Positions 1-7,644 of a DNA stretch of 17,895 nucleotides are shown piece after piece; positions within the stretch are counted from its first letter, which is position 1; each line of letters opens with the position of its first letter. The translations under genes and the position numbers were made by a program. Under the pieces are notes generated by a model. It was not told the DNA's origin. It was given only the letters and a program-made list of their open reading frames with translations, and did no database searches. Origin of the DNA: Fusobacteriaceae bacterium (GTDB lineage: Bacteria; Fusobacteriota; Fusobacteriia; Fusobacteriales; Fusobacteriaceae); contig DAOUPY010000005.1 in NCBI GenBank assembly GCA_030625925.1, forward strand, positions 1 through 17,895. The letters run 5' to 3'.

Positions 1-30
1 TCAAATGAATTTATGAAAATGGAGGAACTT

Positions 31-1197
31 ATGAAATATCTTATATTGGGAAATGGAATTGCGGGGATCTCAGCTGCACTTTCTGTGAGGGCTCATGATG
101 AAACCGGGGAAATATCCGTTGTAACTAAATCACCCATGCCATTTTATTACAGGATCAGGCTCATTGAATATCTTGCAAAAAAAACTCCTTTGGAAAAGTT
201 AATAGCCTATGGAGAAGCTTTTTATGATGATAAAAAAATAAAAGTAACTTTAAATAAGGAGGCCATTAGGATAGATAGTGAAAATAAAAAAGTAGAGTTT
301 AAAGACGGGAGTATGATGAGCTATGACAGACTTCTCTTAGCTGCAGGAGCCAGGCCTCGTTACCCAAATATAGAAGGGATGGATAAGGAAGGCATCCTTA
401 AATTTCGAGGAGCCAGTGATTCAGATAAGATAATACAGCATATAGAGATATGTGATCGTGTTGTGGTCTTAGGAGGAGGGGTGTTAGGGATAGAAACCGC
501 TAACTCCTTGGTAGCCTTGGGAAAAGATGTTACTGTGGTAGAATCAGCTGACAGGCTGCTCCATAGGCAGTTAGACAGGGAAGGATCTGAAATATTACAA
601 AAGACATTGGAAGAAAAGAAGATAAAATTTATATTGGGTAAAACTATTAAAAGAATTATCGAAGACAAAGGTGTTAGTGGGATAGAATTTGAAAATGGGA
701 CTATTTTTGATACCAAATGTGTAGTTCTTTCAGCCGGAATTATTCCCAGACTGGAGTTGTGTGAAAGTGCTGGTGTTGCTTTTAACAGGGGAATTATCGT
801 AGATGAGCATATGGAAACTAATATAAGTGGGATCTTTGCTGCTGGAGATGCTGCTGAATATAAAGGAACCCTTTATGGACTTTGGGCACCCTCTAAGGAA
901 CAGGGGGAAGTAGCTGGGGGGAATATGACCGGTATTAAGATTAAAAACTATAATCCTACTCTGCCTGAATTACGTCTCAAAGTTACAGGTATATCTCTAT
1001 TCTCAGGAGGGAATATAGATGAGAATGGAGCAGTTATCTACAGGTATAATAAGGACGGCATCTACAGAAAGTTCTTTGTAAAGGACAATATCATAGTAGG
1101 AGCTATTCTTATCGGTGACATGAAAACATCTATGATGGCCGGCCATTTTATAAGATCAAAGGAGAGCCCAGAGGTTCTTTATGGATTATATGAATAG
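31..1197 (+). CDS. FAD-dependent NAD(P)H oxidoreductase, rubredoxin/NirB-reductase type
   Basis: A 388-residue class I pyridine-nucleotide-disulfide-type flavoprotein that should move electrons from NAD(P)H through FAD to a small acceptor. Visible motifs are the N-terminal FAD dinucleotide-binding loop GNGIAG (residues 7-12), the LLLAAGARP strand (101-109), a second Rossmann loop GGGVLG for NAD(P)H (148-153), and the FAD ribityl-binding motif GIFAAGDAAE (267-276). No CxxC redox pair is seen, so it is not a disulfide reductase. Size and architecture fit NADH:rubredoxin reductases and the N-terminal part of NirB-like enzymes; the acceptor cannot be told from sequence. The start at 31 is chosen because GGAGG (21-25) sits 5 nt upstream and the FAD strand begins at once. 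An in-frame ATG at 13 has no ribosome binding site, but the frame is open to base 1, so a longer N-terminus cannot be fully excluded. Confidence 0.85.
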   Translation: MKYLILGNGIAGISAALSVRAHDETGEISVVTKSPMPFYYRIRLIEYLAKKTPLEKLIAYGEAFYDDKKIKVTLNKEAIRIDSENKKVEFKDGSMMSYDRLLLAAGARPRYPNIEGMDKEGILKFRGASDSDKIIQHIEICDRVVVLGGGVLGIETANSLVALGKDVTVVESADRLLHRQLDREGSEILQKTLEEKKIKFILGKTIKRIIEDKGVSGIEFENGTIFDTKCVVLSAGIIPRLELCESAGVAFNRGIIVDEHMETNISGIFAAGDAAEYKGTLYGLWAPSKEQGEVAGGNMTGIKIKNYNPTLPELRLKVTGISLFSGGNIDENGAVIYRYNKDGIYRKFFVKDNIIVGAILIGDMKTSMMAGHFIRSKESPEVLYGLYE

Positions 1198-1257
1198 ATT
1201 TTTTTAGTTATTTGATAATATAAATTTTAAAATAACTTCATAAACCAGGACGGAAAT

Positions 1258-1286
1258 AAAGCTGCTTTATAAAGCAGCTTTTTCGC
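1258..1286 (+). terminator. Rho-independent terminator after the oxidoreductase
   Basis: A perfect 24-nt palindrome (1258-1281, AAAGCTGC with its complement, about 10-bp stem) is followed by a short T run. It lies about 60 nt after the oxidoreductase stop and separates that gene from the next operon. Confidence 0.75.
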
Positions 1287-1387
1287 TTTACTGTTAAGGA
1301 ATTTCACCTCTATAACAGGATATTTAACTAAATTATAGTATAAAATTATTGAGATAAAAAAAATGTTCTAAAGGAGGAATAAATTTT

Positions 1388-1450
1388 ATGTCTACAAGTA
1401 CTAGGGGTGGGATAAAGGAAAAATATCTCTTTGGAGTGGAGAGAGAATAG
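1388..1450 (+). CDS. Possible 20-residue small ORF upstream of the lipid kinase
   Basis: The ORF encodes MSTSTRGGIKEKYLFGVERE and then TAG. It is preceded by a full-strength Shine-Dalgarno sequence AAGGAGG (1371-1377), 10 nt before the ATG, which is rarely found by chance in intergenic DNA. I do not recognise the peptide; it has no signal peptide or membrane segment. It lies between the terminator at 1258 and the likely promoter of the lipid kinase, so it would need its own weak upstream promoter (TATAAA near 1339) or read-through. It could be a small protein, a leader peptide or a decayed gene start. Confidence 0.35.
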   Translation: MSTSTRGGIKEKYLFGVERE

Positions 1451-1459
1451 CTATTCTTA

Positions 1460-1488
1460 TTATTTTTTTTCAGCTTTTGTAGTATAAT
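1460..1488 (+). promoter_or_regulatory. Probable promoter of the lipid kinase operon
   Basis: A consensus -10 TATAAT lies at 1483-1488, 47 nt before the GTG start. The -35 is poor (TTATTT at 1460-1465 gives a 17-nt spacer). The assignment rests mainly on the -10 and its position. Confidence 0.45.
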
Positions 1489-1535
1489 AGAATTACAGAA
1501 AAAAAACTTGTAAACATAAGGATAGAGGTGATAAG

Positions 1536-2489
1536 GTGAAAAAAGTAAAGTTAATCTATAACCCCTTTTCAGGGAATAATAAAATAATAAATCAGATAGA
1601 CACAATAATAGGGGTATATCAAAAACATGGGTATCAATTAATACCATTTAGAATCTCCTACGAAGCTTCTTTAGAAGATGCTTTCACAGATTTGAATGAG
1701 GAGGGGTGGGACCATCTTCTCCTCGCTGGTGGAGATGGATCTGTCAGCGACACTATCAATATGATGAAAAAAAAGAAAATCGATCTGCCAGTTGGTATCC
1801 TGCCAACAGGGACAGCCAACGATTTTGCTAAATGTATCGGTATACCGTGCAATCTAAAGGAAGCCTGTGAACAGATAATAACCTCTGAATCAAAAAAAAT
1901 CGATCTGGGGTATGTCAATGGAAGATTTTTTATAAATGTGTTGAGTTTTGGATTGTTTACAGAAGTATCCCAAAATACTCCTACAAATCTAAAAAACACC
2001 ATGGGAAAACTAGCTTACTATATCAACGGAATCAAGGAACTTCCAAAATTTAAAAAATTAAAGATATTTGTAGAGGGAAAGGAATCTTTCTATGTGGGAG
2101 ATGCTTTTTTAGTATTTATTTTCAATGGAAGAACAGCTGGAAATATTAACATTGCATATAAAGCAGAGTTAGATGACGGGATGCTGGATGTAATAATAAT
2201 AAAAGCAGACCTGGTACACACAGCTAAATCCTTTTTAAATTTTTTAATTAGAAATCATCTAGAAGATACTGATAACGGAATAGCTTATTTTAGAACAAAC
2301 AATGTCAGGATAGATTGTGCTGAAGATCTCCGTACCGATATAGATGGAGAAAAAGGACCAGAGTTCCCGCTGCACATAACCTGCAAAGAGCATAGTTTAA
2401 ATGTCCTGGGATATAAGAAGGTCAAACCTAAGCAGATAGATAAGTTTTTAGAAAACCTAAGATCGAACTTACCTAAAAAAACAAAGTAA
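1536..2489 (+). CDS. Diacylglycerol kinase family lipid kinase (YegS/DgkB/BmrU type)
   Basis: A 317-residue cytosolic or membrane-associated lipid kinase of the DAGK catalytic family, expected to phosphorylate diacylglycerol or a related lipid with ATP and so return lipid to phosphatidate. Family motifs are clear: NPFSGNNK at 9-16, the nucleotide-binding GGDGS at 65-69, PTGTANDFA at 90-98, and a DDGMLDV segment in the C-terminal beta domain. Length is normal for the family. The start is GTG, supported by AGAGGTGAT (1524-1532) just upstream; no ATG fits better. Only 22 nt separate it from the nucleoside kinase gene, so the two are probably co-transcribed. The lipid substrate (diacylglycerol, phosphatidylglycerol or other) cannot be decided from sequence. 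Confidence 0.88.
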   Translation: MKKVKLIYNPFSGNNKIINQIDTIIGVYQKHGYQLIPFRISYEASLEDAFTDLNEEGWDHLLLAGGDGSVSDTINMMKKKKIDLPVGILPTGTANDFAKCIGIPCNLKEACEQIITSESKKIDLGYVNGRFFINVLSFGLFTEVSQNTPTNLKNTMGKLAYYINGIKELPKFKKLKIFVEGKESFYVGDAFLVFIFNGRTAGNINIAYKAELDDGMLDVIIIKADLVHTAKSFLNFLIRNHLEDTDNGIAYFRTNNVRIDCAEDLRTDIDGEKGPEFPLHITCKEHSLNVLGYKKVKPKQIDKFLENLRSNLPKKTK

Positions 2490-2511
2490 TTTATACTAGA
2501 GGGGGGAAACT

Positions 2512-3972
2512 ATGAATCTAAAATATTTTTCAACATTAAAATTTATATTTATTAAAGCTACAAACGATCTGTTTCCACATTCAAAAGTAAAGATCCTTCA
2601 CTCGCTGAATAATGGAGTCTTAGGAGAAATAATAGGAGAAACCAGTGTCACAGAAGAGGAAATCCAAATGATCAAAGATAGAATGACTCAAATAATTCAT
2701 TCGGATATCCCTGTAAAGAGACAGGATGTGAAAAGCTGCAAATTTACTAAACATTCATGTTTTGATAACAGGGAAGATATCGCAAGATTGGTGGAATACT
2801 CCCCTGATCACGATATTAGTTTATATGAAATAGACGGCTTTTACGATTTTTTCCATAACGGACTTTTTCCCAGTACCGGTTATATAAACTTATTTGATAT
2901 TTTAAAATATGAAGATGATAATGGAATAATTTTAAAAGCTCCAATTAAAGAAGGAGTATATACCCTTCCTAAAACCGTAAATCACCCTAAATTAGCAAAA
3001 ATATTTTGCGAGAGTGAGAGATGGGGGGAAATATTAGACATTCCAGATGTAGGAGCATTGAATAAAGTAAGCCTGGAGGGTGATATTGGAGAGTTAATCA
3101 GAGTCAACGAGGCATTGCATGAAAAAAAATTAGCTTATGTAGCTGATGAGATAACTAACTGCAAGGATATTAAACTAGTTACAGTAGCGGGACCTTCGTC
3201 ATCGGGGAAAACTACCTTTACCAAAAGGTTAGCTATCCAGTTAAGGGCCAATGGAGTAAAACCAGTGGTGATATCTCTAGATAATTATTACAGGGGAAGA
3301 AAATATATCCCTTTAGATGAAAATGGGGATAAAGATTTTGAATCTATAGACGGCTTAGATCTAAATTTATTAAATAAACATCTAGTTAAATTAACTGCCG
3401 GGGAGGAAGTGGAAGTTCCCATCTATAATTTCCATACCGGGCAGAGGGAGACCAAGGGTATCCTGACTAAACTTTCTGAAAATGGACTCCTCCTAATTGA
3501 GGGAATTCACGGCTTAAATGAAAAATTAACCAGTCATATTGAGAAAAAACATAAATTTAAGATCTATATCAGCTGTTTAACTGCATTAAATATCGATGAT
3601 CATAATCGTATTCCAACCAGTGAAGTCAGGAAGTTAAGGAGAATTGTGAGAGATTCATTATCCCGTGGAACCTCTGCTAACGGTACTTTAGATATGTGGG
3701 ATTCCATACGAAAAGGGGAGGAAAAAAACATTTTCCCATACCAAGAGGAAGCCGATGCTATCTTCAACTCTAATTTAATCTATGAATTGGGAGTATTAAA
3801 AAGATATGCAATAAAGGAGCTGAAGAAGATCGATTCATCCAGCCAGCACTATGAGGAGTCTATAAGACTCATAAAATTCTTGAGTTACTTTAGGGAGATA
3901 GATAAGGAATTGGTTCCAGATAATTCTATATTAAAGGAATTTATAGGGGGCAGTTATTTTTATAAATATTAG
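2512..3972 (+). CDS. Nucleoside kinase, uridine kinase/phosphoribulokinase family, with ThrRS-like N-terminus
   Basis: A 486-residue two-part protein. Residues about 220-440 form a uridine-kinase-like P-loop domain with Walker A GPSSSGKTT (227-235), the SLDNYYRGR segment (255-263) of the kind that contacts the nucleoside, Walker-B-like LLLIEGIHG (326-334) and the lid motif RRIVRD (376-381). The first ~200 residues resemble the threonyl-tRNA synthetase second additional domain found in the larger bacterial relatives of this kinase. The usual leading TGS domain seems to be missing, since the protein starts directly at that region. Likely reaction: ATP-dependent phosphorylation of a nucleoside (uridine/cytidine-like), in the cytosol. 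A very strong GAGGGGGG (2499-2506) precedes the ATG. The lipoprotein gene starts 11 nt downstream, so the three genes look like one operon. Exact substrate is unknown. Confidence 0.85.
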   Translation: MNLKYFSTLKFIFIKATNDLFPHSKVKILHSLNNGVLGEIIGETSVTEEEIQMIKDRMTQIIHSDIPVKRQDVKSCKFTKHSCFDNREDIARLVEYSPDHDISLYEIDGFYDFFHNGLFPSTGYINLFDILKYEDDNGIILKAPIKEGVYTLPKTVNHPKLAKIFCESERWGEILDIPDVGALNKVSLEGDIGELIRVNEALHEKKLAYVADEITNCKDIKLVTVAGPSSSGKTTFTKRLAIQLRANGVKPVVISLDNYYRGRKYIPLDENGDKDFESIDGLDLNLLNKHLVKLTAGEEVEVPIYNFHTGQRETKGILTKLSENGLLLIEGIHGLNEKLTSHIEKKHKFKIYISCLTALNIDDHNRIPTSEVRKLRRIVRDSLSRGTSANGTLDMWDSIRKGEEKNIFPYQEEADAIFNSNLIYELGVLKRYAIKELKKIDSSSQHYEESIRLIKFLSYFREIDKELVPDNSILKEFIGGSYFYKY

Positions 3973-3983
3973 ATGGAGGTTTT

Positions 3984-4295
3984 ATGAAAAAACTAATTTT
4001 AATAGCTGTATGTTTCACGATATTAGGAGGCTGCAGCTCAAATAGGATTAAAGATGAAGGGGTAAAGAGAGATGGTGTTTTAACTGCAGTCCAGATGTCT
4101 GCTTGGATGTATGGTTCCCATGTTTTATCAGATGATACAGGAAAACCATTGACTGCTTTAAGTGGTCAAAAGATTGATTTGGATGAGTATGATGGGCAAA
4201 ATGTAGAGGTAAAGGGGACTTTAAAAGGTGGATATCCTGTAGATTCAGGACCTGAATATTTAGAAGTTCAGTCTATTAAGGCAATAAAAAATTAA
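3984..4295 (+). CDS. Small lipoprotein, probable OB-fold
   Basis: A 103-residue exported lipoprotein. A short basic and hydrophobic signal ends in the lipobox LGGC, with the lipid-anchored cysteine at residue 17. The mature part (YGSHVLSDDTGKPLTAL, then DLDEYDGQNVEVKGTLK and EYLEVQSIKAI) has the strand pattern of small bacterial OB-fold proteins in which a 'property of the substance / equals / changes to' barrel binds an unknown ligand. GGAGG (3975-3979) lies 4 nt before the ATG. It is the last gene of the kinase operon, 11 nt after the nucleoside kinase stop. No specific function can be given; the OB-fold call is from pattern only. Confidence 0.75.
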   Translation: MKKLILIAVCFTILGGCSSNRIKDEGVKRDGVLTAVQMSAWMYGSHVLSDDTGKPLTALSGQKIDLDEYDGQNVEVKGTLKGGYPVDSGPEYLEVQSIKAIKN

Positions 4296-4301
4296 GTTAT
4301 A

Positions 4302-4340
4302 AAAGGGTAATGGTCAAATTGATCATTACCCTTTATTTTT
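4302..4340. terminator. Bidirectional terminator between the kinase operon and the SIR2-like gene
   Basis: A 15-bp stem (4302-4316 with 4320-4334; AAAGGGTAATG arms, one G-T pair) is followed on the + strand by a T-rich tract and on the - strand by TTTTATAAC. The - strand stop codon at 4339-4341 abuts it, so it probably ends transcription from both sides. Confidence 0.8.
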
Positions 4341-6387
4341 ACTCTATAATTTCTTTATATGTTATATTTTGAACAGCTCCAAAAGCTTGAAGTTCCAATT
4401 GATCTCCTGCACAATTAATGCTCGAACCATCTATCTCAATCTCAGTTGATTCTATAAATGATCTTGTAAATCCTAAGAAGTTGATACTGACAGGATAACT
4501 TAATACAAATTTTTCTGCCTTAGCTGCATCTCCTTCAAATTTAGTTCTTATAGTAATATTTCCAGTGGTTACTTTAGGAATACCTCTATAATAACTAAAT
4601 AAAACTTCCAGACTCCTAGTATTTTTTAGGAGTTCCTTTAAATTAATATCTCTAATCTTTATTTGTTTTTTTATAGACAGATATTTATCTATTGTATCGA
4701 TAATTATATCCAATTTTTCCCCATCTTCATTTGAAATAATCTTAAAATTTCCATTAGTTTTCTTATTTTTAAAATTCAGTTCAAACCCATCGAATAAATT
4801 TTTAAAGAATATATATACGTTTCTTCCTTTTATATTAACTGTGTTTTCAGAAACTTTGTAGGCAAATCTCATAACTTTATCATCTTCTAGTAGAAGCCTT
4901 AAATTGAAATCATTATTTTTAAAATCTACAACTTGATATTTCCCTGACATATGAGATTTAATGGCAACACCATAGATTGTTTGGTCATTACACCTTATAT
5001 CCACTTTTCCAGCAAATATTTTATTCTCTAATTTCATTTGAGGAAGGTCTGTATATTCAAAAGGAATCTTTATATCTAACGCCTTATAGTGATTAATATC
5101 GGAAAAATCATCGACTTTGTAGGCTGGGAATCTTTTTTCCCTAAATTCAACTAATCTTATCTGTCTATTTCTAACTTCTGTTTCAATTATTTCCCCTTTC
5201 AGGGTCTTCCCATCTAGATAGAATGGGATTTCCAGATTTTCTACAACATATTCTTCTTCTATGGATTCAGTCTTCCCTCTTACAGTCTCTATTTTTTCTT
5301 CTAGAGCCTCTGGATTATTCTCTATTATCAATTCTTCATTTTTAACAATAATTTCATTAGTTTTTAGGCTCTCTGTTTTTTCTACCCCCGCTTGTTCTTC
5401 ATTTTTATCAAACATTTTTAATTGTTTTTCCTTTTTCTTTTTACTTACTTTTTCTTCGTTTTCACTTTTTACGTATTCTAAATCTTCATTTAAATTTTCA
5501 GCCTTCAATTCTCCAACTTCAACTTCTATTTCTTCAACTTCTATTTCCTCAACTTCTATTTCTTCATTACTTTCAACTTTCAACATTTGAATTTCTTCTG
5601 TATTTTCAACTTTTTCAATTTCAGTCTCTATCTTCTCACCATTAAAATACAAGGCCATTTTTTTTACGAAGTTTAAGTCATCTTCGTAGATAAATTCAAA
5701 GCCATTTGAAATTAACCATGATTCATCCTCCATGGAAATAGGGCTGGAAGTCACAAAATATCTAGCTGTATTGGATAAATTTGTTTTAGAAAATACCAAG
5801 GTAAGAATCTCTTTAGTATCTTCGTCTAGATTAATTCCTAATAAAATCAAGTTTTTCTCCTGCAATTCTCCATTTAATTTCTCCCAAAAATGGTTATACA
5901 ATTTCAATTTTTTTACCTTTCTCATATTTTGAGAAGTTAATATTATTCGTTCTGTATGTGTATAATCACCTAAAATTTTAAATAAATTCATATTAGATTT
6001 TATGAGTTTTTTCTCACAAAAAACATTGTGAATCTCTCCGTCTTTCCATATAGAATCTAAAATTTTAGAATGATTGTGGGTAATAACGGTATCTATCTCG
6101 CCTATTTCAGAAAGATAGGAATAAGGGTTGGGTTTCCCCTCTAATTGCAGCTCATCGCCGAGAAGTGATATCAGATTCATCATATTTCCAGCAGCACTAT
6201 CTAAAAATATTTGAGAAACTTCTGTCAATCTTTCCCTGTCCTCTACTTTTTCTTTTATATCCTCACTGAGTTCCTTGTAGATTTTTAAGGCCAGCTCGTT
6301 CTTTGTAGGAATATTTAATCTTCTATTTATATTGTCACCTATCCAAAGTGCATAATTATTATAATTTACCTTTTCAAAAATTTCCAA
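4339..6387 (-). CDS. Large protein with degenerate SIR2-like domain, acidic linker and unknown C-terminal domain
   Basis: 682 residues. Residues ~10-250 follow the order of SIR2-like (SIR2_2-type) NAD-binding domains: ALWIGDNI...LNIPTKNEL (13-32) where the family has a GAG-S loop and a P-T-EL segment; VITHNHSKILD (101-111) for ITTNYD-LLE; FKILGDYTH (136-144) for KLHG; RIILTSQNMRK (147-157) for the VLT-xDY part; and LILLGINLDED (180-190) for LF-GfSlxD. The Asn of the TTNYD motif is kept, but the GAG loop is GDN and the catalytic His of KLHG is Leu, so NADase activity is doubtful. Residues ~255-385 are a Glu/Lys-rich, probably disordered or coiled linker holding a 15-bp tandem repeat. Residues ~385-682 are beta-rich and unrecognised. 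Start is TTG, fixed by AGGAGGG 6 nt upstream. No signal peptide or membrane segment. The gene stands alone. It could be a defence-like, signalling or lineage housekeeping protein. Confidence 0.72.
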   Translation of the reverse strand: MEIFEKVNYNNYALWIGDNINRRLNIPTKNELALKIYKELSEDIKEKVEDRERLTEVSQIFLDSAAGNMMNLISLLGDELQLEGKPNPYSYLSEIGEIDTVITHNHSKILDSIWKDGEIHNVFCEKKLIKSNMNLFKILGDYTHTERIILTSQNMRKVKKLKLYNHFWEKLNGELQEKNLILLGINLDEDTKEILTLVFSKTNLSNTARYFVTSSPISMEDESWLISNGFEFIYEDDLNFVKKMALYFNGEKIETEIEKVENTEEIQMLKVESNEEIEVEEIEVEEIEVEVGELKAENLNEDLEYVKSENEEKVSKKKKEKQLKMFDKNEEQAGVEKTESLKTNEIIVKNEELIIENNPEALEEKIETVRGKTESIEEEYVVENLEIPFYLDGKTLKGEIIETEVRNRQIRLVEFREKRFPAYKVDDFSDINHYKALDIKIPFEYTDLPQMKLENKIFAGKVDIRCNDQTIYGVAIKSHMSGKYQVVDFKNNDFNLRLLLEDDKVMRFAYKVSENTVNIKGRNVYIFFKNLFDGFELNFKNKKTNGNFKIISNEDGEKLDIIIDTIDKYLSIKKQIKIRDINLKELLKNTRSLEVLFSYYRGIPKVTTGNITIRTKFEGDAAKAEKFVLSYPVSINFLGFTRSFIESTEIEIDGSSINCAGDQLELQAFGAVQNITYKEIIE
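5522..5566 (-). repeat. 15-bp tandem repeat, three copies, inside the SIR2-like gene
   Basis: Three consecutive copies of a 15-bp unit (ACTTCTATTTCTTCA on the + strand, one substitution in the middle copy) encode repeated EEIEV pentapeptides in the acidic linker around residues 276-290. Being a multiple of three, copy-number change would keep the frame. Confidence 0.85.
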
Positions 6388-6393
6388 ATCATT

Positions 6394-6400
6394 CCCTCCT
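6394..6400 (-). promoter_or_regulatory. Ribosome binding site that fixes a TTG start for the SIR2-like gene
   Basis: On the - strand AGGAGGG is followed after 6 nt by TTG (6387-6385) and the reading frame. The nearby ATG (within AATGATTTG) is in another frame, so TTG is the likely initiator. Confidence 0.75.
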
Positions 6401-6419
6401 GCATAAATATACTTGGTTA

Positions 6420-6448
6420 ATTATACTTTATTTTTGCTCTATTCACAA
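6420..6448 (-). promoter_or_regulatory. Promoter of the SIR2-like gene
   Basis: On the - strand a -35 TTGTGA (6448-6443) and a consensus -10 TATAAT (6425-6420) are separated by exactly 17 nt, about 33 nt before the TTG start. Confidence 0.65.
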
Positions 6449-6528
6449 TGAAATTTAAGAAAAGCCATATATATGATTTATCACTCTTGTTGATATATAT
6501 ATATATTTATAAACTGTCATTAAGTTAA

Positions 6529-6621
6529 TTGAAAAAAAAAGTCAAATGGTGTAGTATTAAGGTGAATTTTGTTTCGATGGTGATGAAAAATATTGGAAAA
6601 ATGATATAAAATAATTAAAAT
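6529..6621 (+). promoter_or_regulatory. Two candidate promoters of the fumarase genes
   Basis: Upstream candidate: TTGAAA (6529-6534), 17 nt, TAGTAT (6552-6557). Downstream candidate: TTGGAA (6593-6598), 17 nt, TAAAAT (6616-6621), about 34 nt before the fumarase start. Either or both may be used. In this AT-rich gap chance matches are easy, so confidence is moderate. The rest of the divergent gap (6449-6528) contains a TATA dinucleotide run and nothing else I can support. Confidence 0.45.
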
Positions 6622-6654
6622 GATATCGTAATAAATAATTTAAGAGGTGGTCGT

Positions 6655-7497
6655 ATGAAAAATCTAGATTTAACTAAGGTAACGGATGCTGTAGAAAAGA
6701 TGTGTATGGAAGCCAATTTTTACCTGGGTTCAGATGTTTTAGATAATTTAAAAAAAATTGCTGAAACTGAAGTTTCTCCTGTAGGGAAAAATATATTGAA
6801 GCAAATCGTAACTAATCATGAAATTGCTCAAGAGAATCAAGTACCTATGTGCCAGGATACCGGTATAGTAGTGGTATTTTTAGAAATAGGTACAGAGGTT
6901 TATATGGATGGAGATATCTATGAAGCTGTAAATGAAGGGATCAGAAGAGGATACGAAAAGGGATTCTTGAGAAACTCAGTTGTAAAAGATCCATTAGACA
7001 GGGTAAATACAAAGGATAACACCCCTGGAATTATCCACACTAAATTAGTACCTGGTAGTGATAAGGTGAAGATTATCGTAGCTCCTAAGGGTGGCGGAAG
7101 TGAAAATATGAGTGCTATTAGGATGTTAAAGCCAGCTGATGGTATCGAAGGTATTAAGGAATTTGTTGTAGAAACAATTAAAAAAGCTGGTGGAAATCCA
7201 TGTCCTCCAATTATTGTAGGAGTAGGAATCGGTGGATCTTTTGAAAAAGCTGCATTATTAGCTAAAGAATCTCTAATGAGAGACGTCAATGACAGCAGTT
7301 CAAACCCTATAAATGCTAAATTAGAAGATGAATTATTAGAATTAGTAAATAAAACTGGAGTAGGACCTATGGGATTAGGTGGAAGAAACACAGCTTTATC
7401 AGTAAAAGTAGAAACTTATCCTTGTCATATCGCGTCACTGCCAGTTGCTATCAACTTAAATTGTCATGCTGCCAGACATAAGGAAATAATCTTATAA
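6655..7497 (+). CDS. Class I fumarate hydratase, alpha subunit (4Fe-4S)
   Basis: A 280-residue N-terminal half of the heat-labile, oxygen-sensitive class I fumarase / L(+)-tartrate dehydratase family, which interconverts fumarate and malate using a [4Fe-4S] cluster. The three cluster cysteines are in the expected contexts: VPMCQDTG (Cys66), NPCPP (Cys183) and NLNCHAARH (Cys270). Also seen are KGGGSENMSA (145-154) and GVGIGGSFEKAA (189-200). In many bacteria this domain is fused to the beta domain; here they are separate genes. RBS GAGGTGG (6644-6650) precedes the ATG. With the malic enzyme and aspartase encoded downstream it fits an aspartate/fumarate-to-pyruvate route. A tartrate dehydratase alpha subunit is the main alternative; context favours fumarase. 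Confidence 0.9.
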   Translation: MKNLDLTKVTDAVEKMCMEANFYLGSDVLDNLKKIAETEVSPVGKNILKQIVTNHEIAQENQVPMCQDTGIVVVFLEIGTEVYMDGDIYEAVNEGIRRGYEKGFLRNSVVKDPLDRVNTKDNTPGIIHTKLVPGSDKVKIIVAPKGGGSENMSAIRMLKPADGIEGIKEFVVETIKKAGGNPCPPIIVGVGIGGSFEKAALLAKESLMRDVNDSSSNPINAKLEDELLELVNKTGVGPMGLGGRNTALSVKVETYPCHIASLPVAINLNCHAARHKEIIL

Positions 7498-7644
7498 AAG
7501 CATCTTAATTAAAAGTAGTAAATTGAACAAATAAAAAACTAAACCATGAGTAAAAAAGTTATAAAATTTGTATCTAATATTTAATTTTGTTCATTTTTAT
7601 TCGTGGCAAAAAATTCTTAGGATTTAATATATGGAGGTTATAAA

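Larger units (their letters stand above)
1198..1535. other. Intergenic region, oxidoreductase to lipid kinase
   Basis: This 338-bp stretch holds the terminator at 1258, a possible TATAAA -10 element at 1339-1344 without a clear -35, the small ORF at 1388-1450, and the promoter element before the lipid kinase. I see nothing else supportable in it. Confidence 0.6.

Noticed and set aside
13..30. ATG at 13 as start of the oxidoreductase
   Set aside because: No ribosome binding site before it, while GGAGG lies directly before the ATG at 31, where the FAD-binding strand begins.
5261..5590. Serine/phenylalanine-rich open frame opposite the SIR2-like gene linker
   Set aside because: It is the antisense reflection of the Glu/Lys-rich linker and has no ribosome binding site or protein-like pattern of its own.
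6494..6512. TATATATA run in the gap before the fumarase genes
   Set aside because: A simple dinucleotide stretch common in AT-rich DNA; not counted as a repeat element or origin.
7524..7593. TGAACAAA / TTTGTTCA inverted repeat as a terminator or riboswitch
   Set aside because: The arms are only 8 bp and more than 50 nt apart, with no T run; too weak for a feature of its own.
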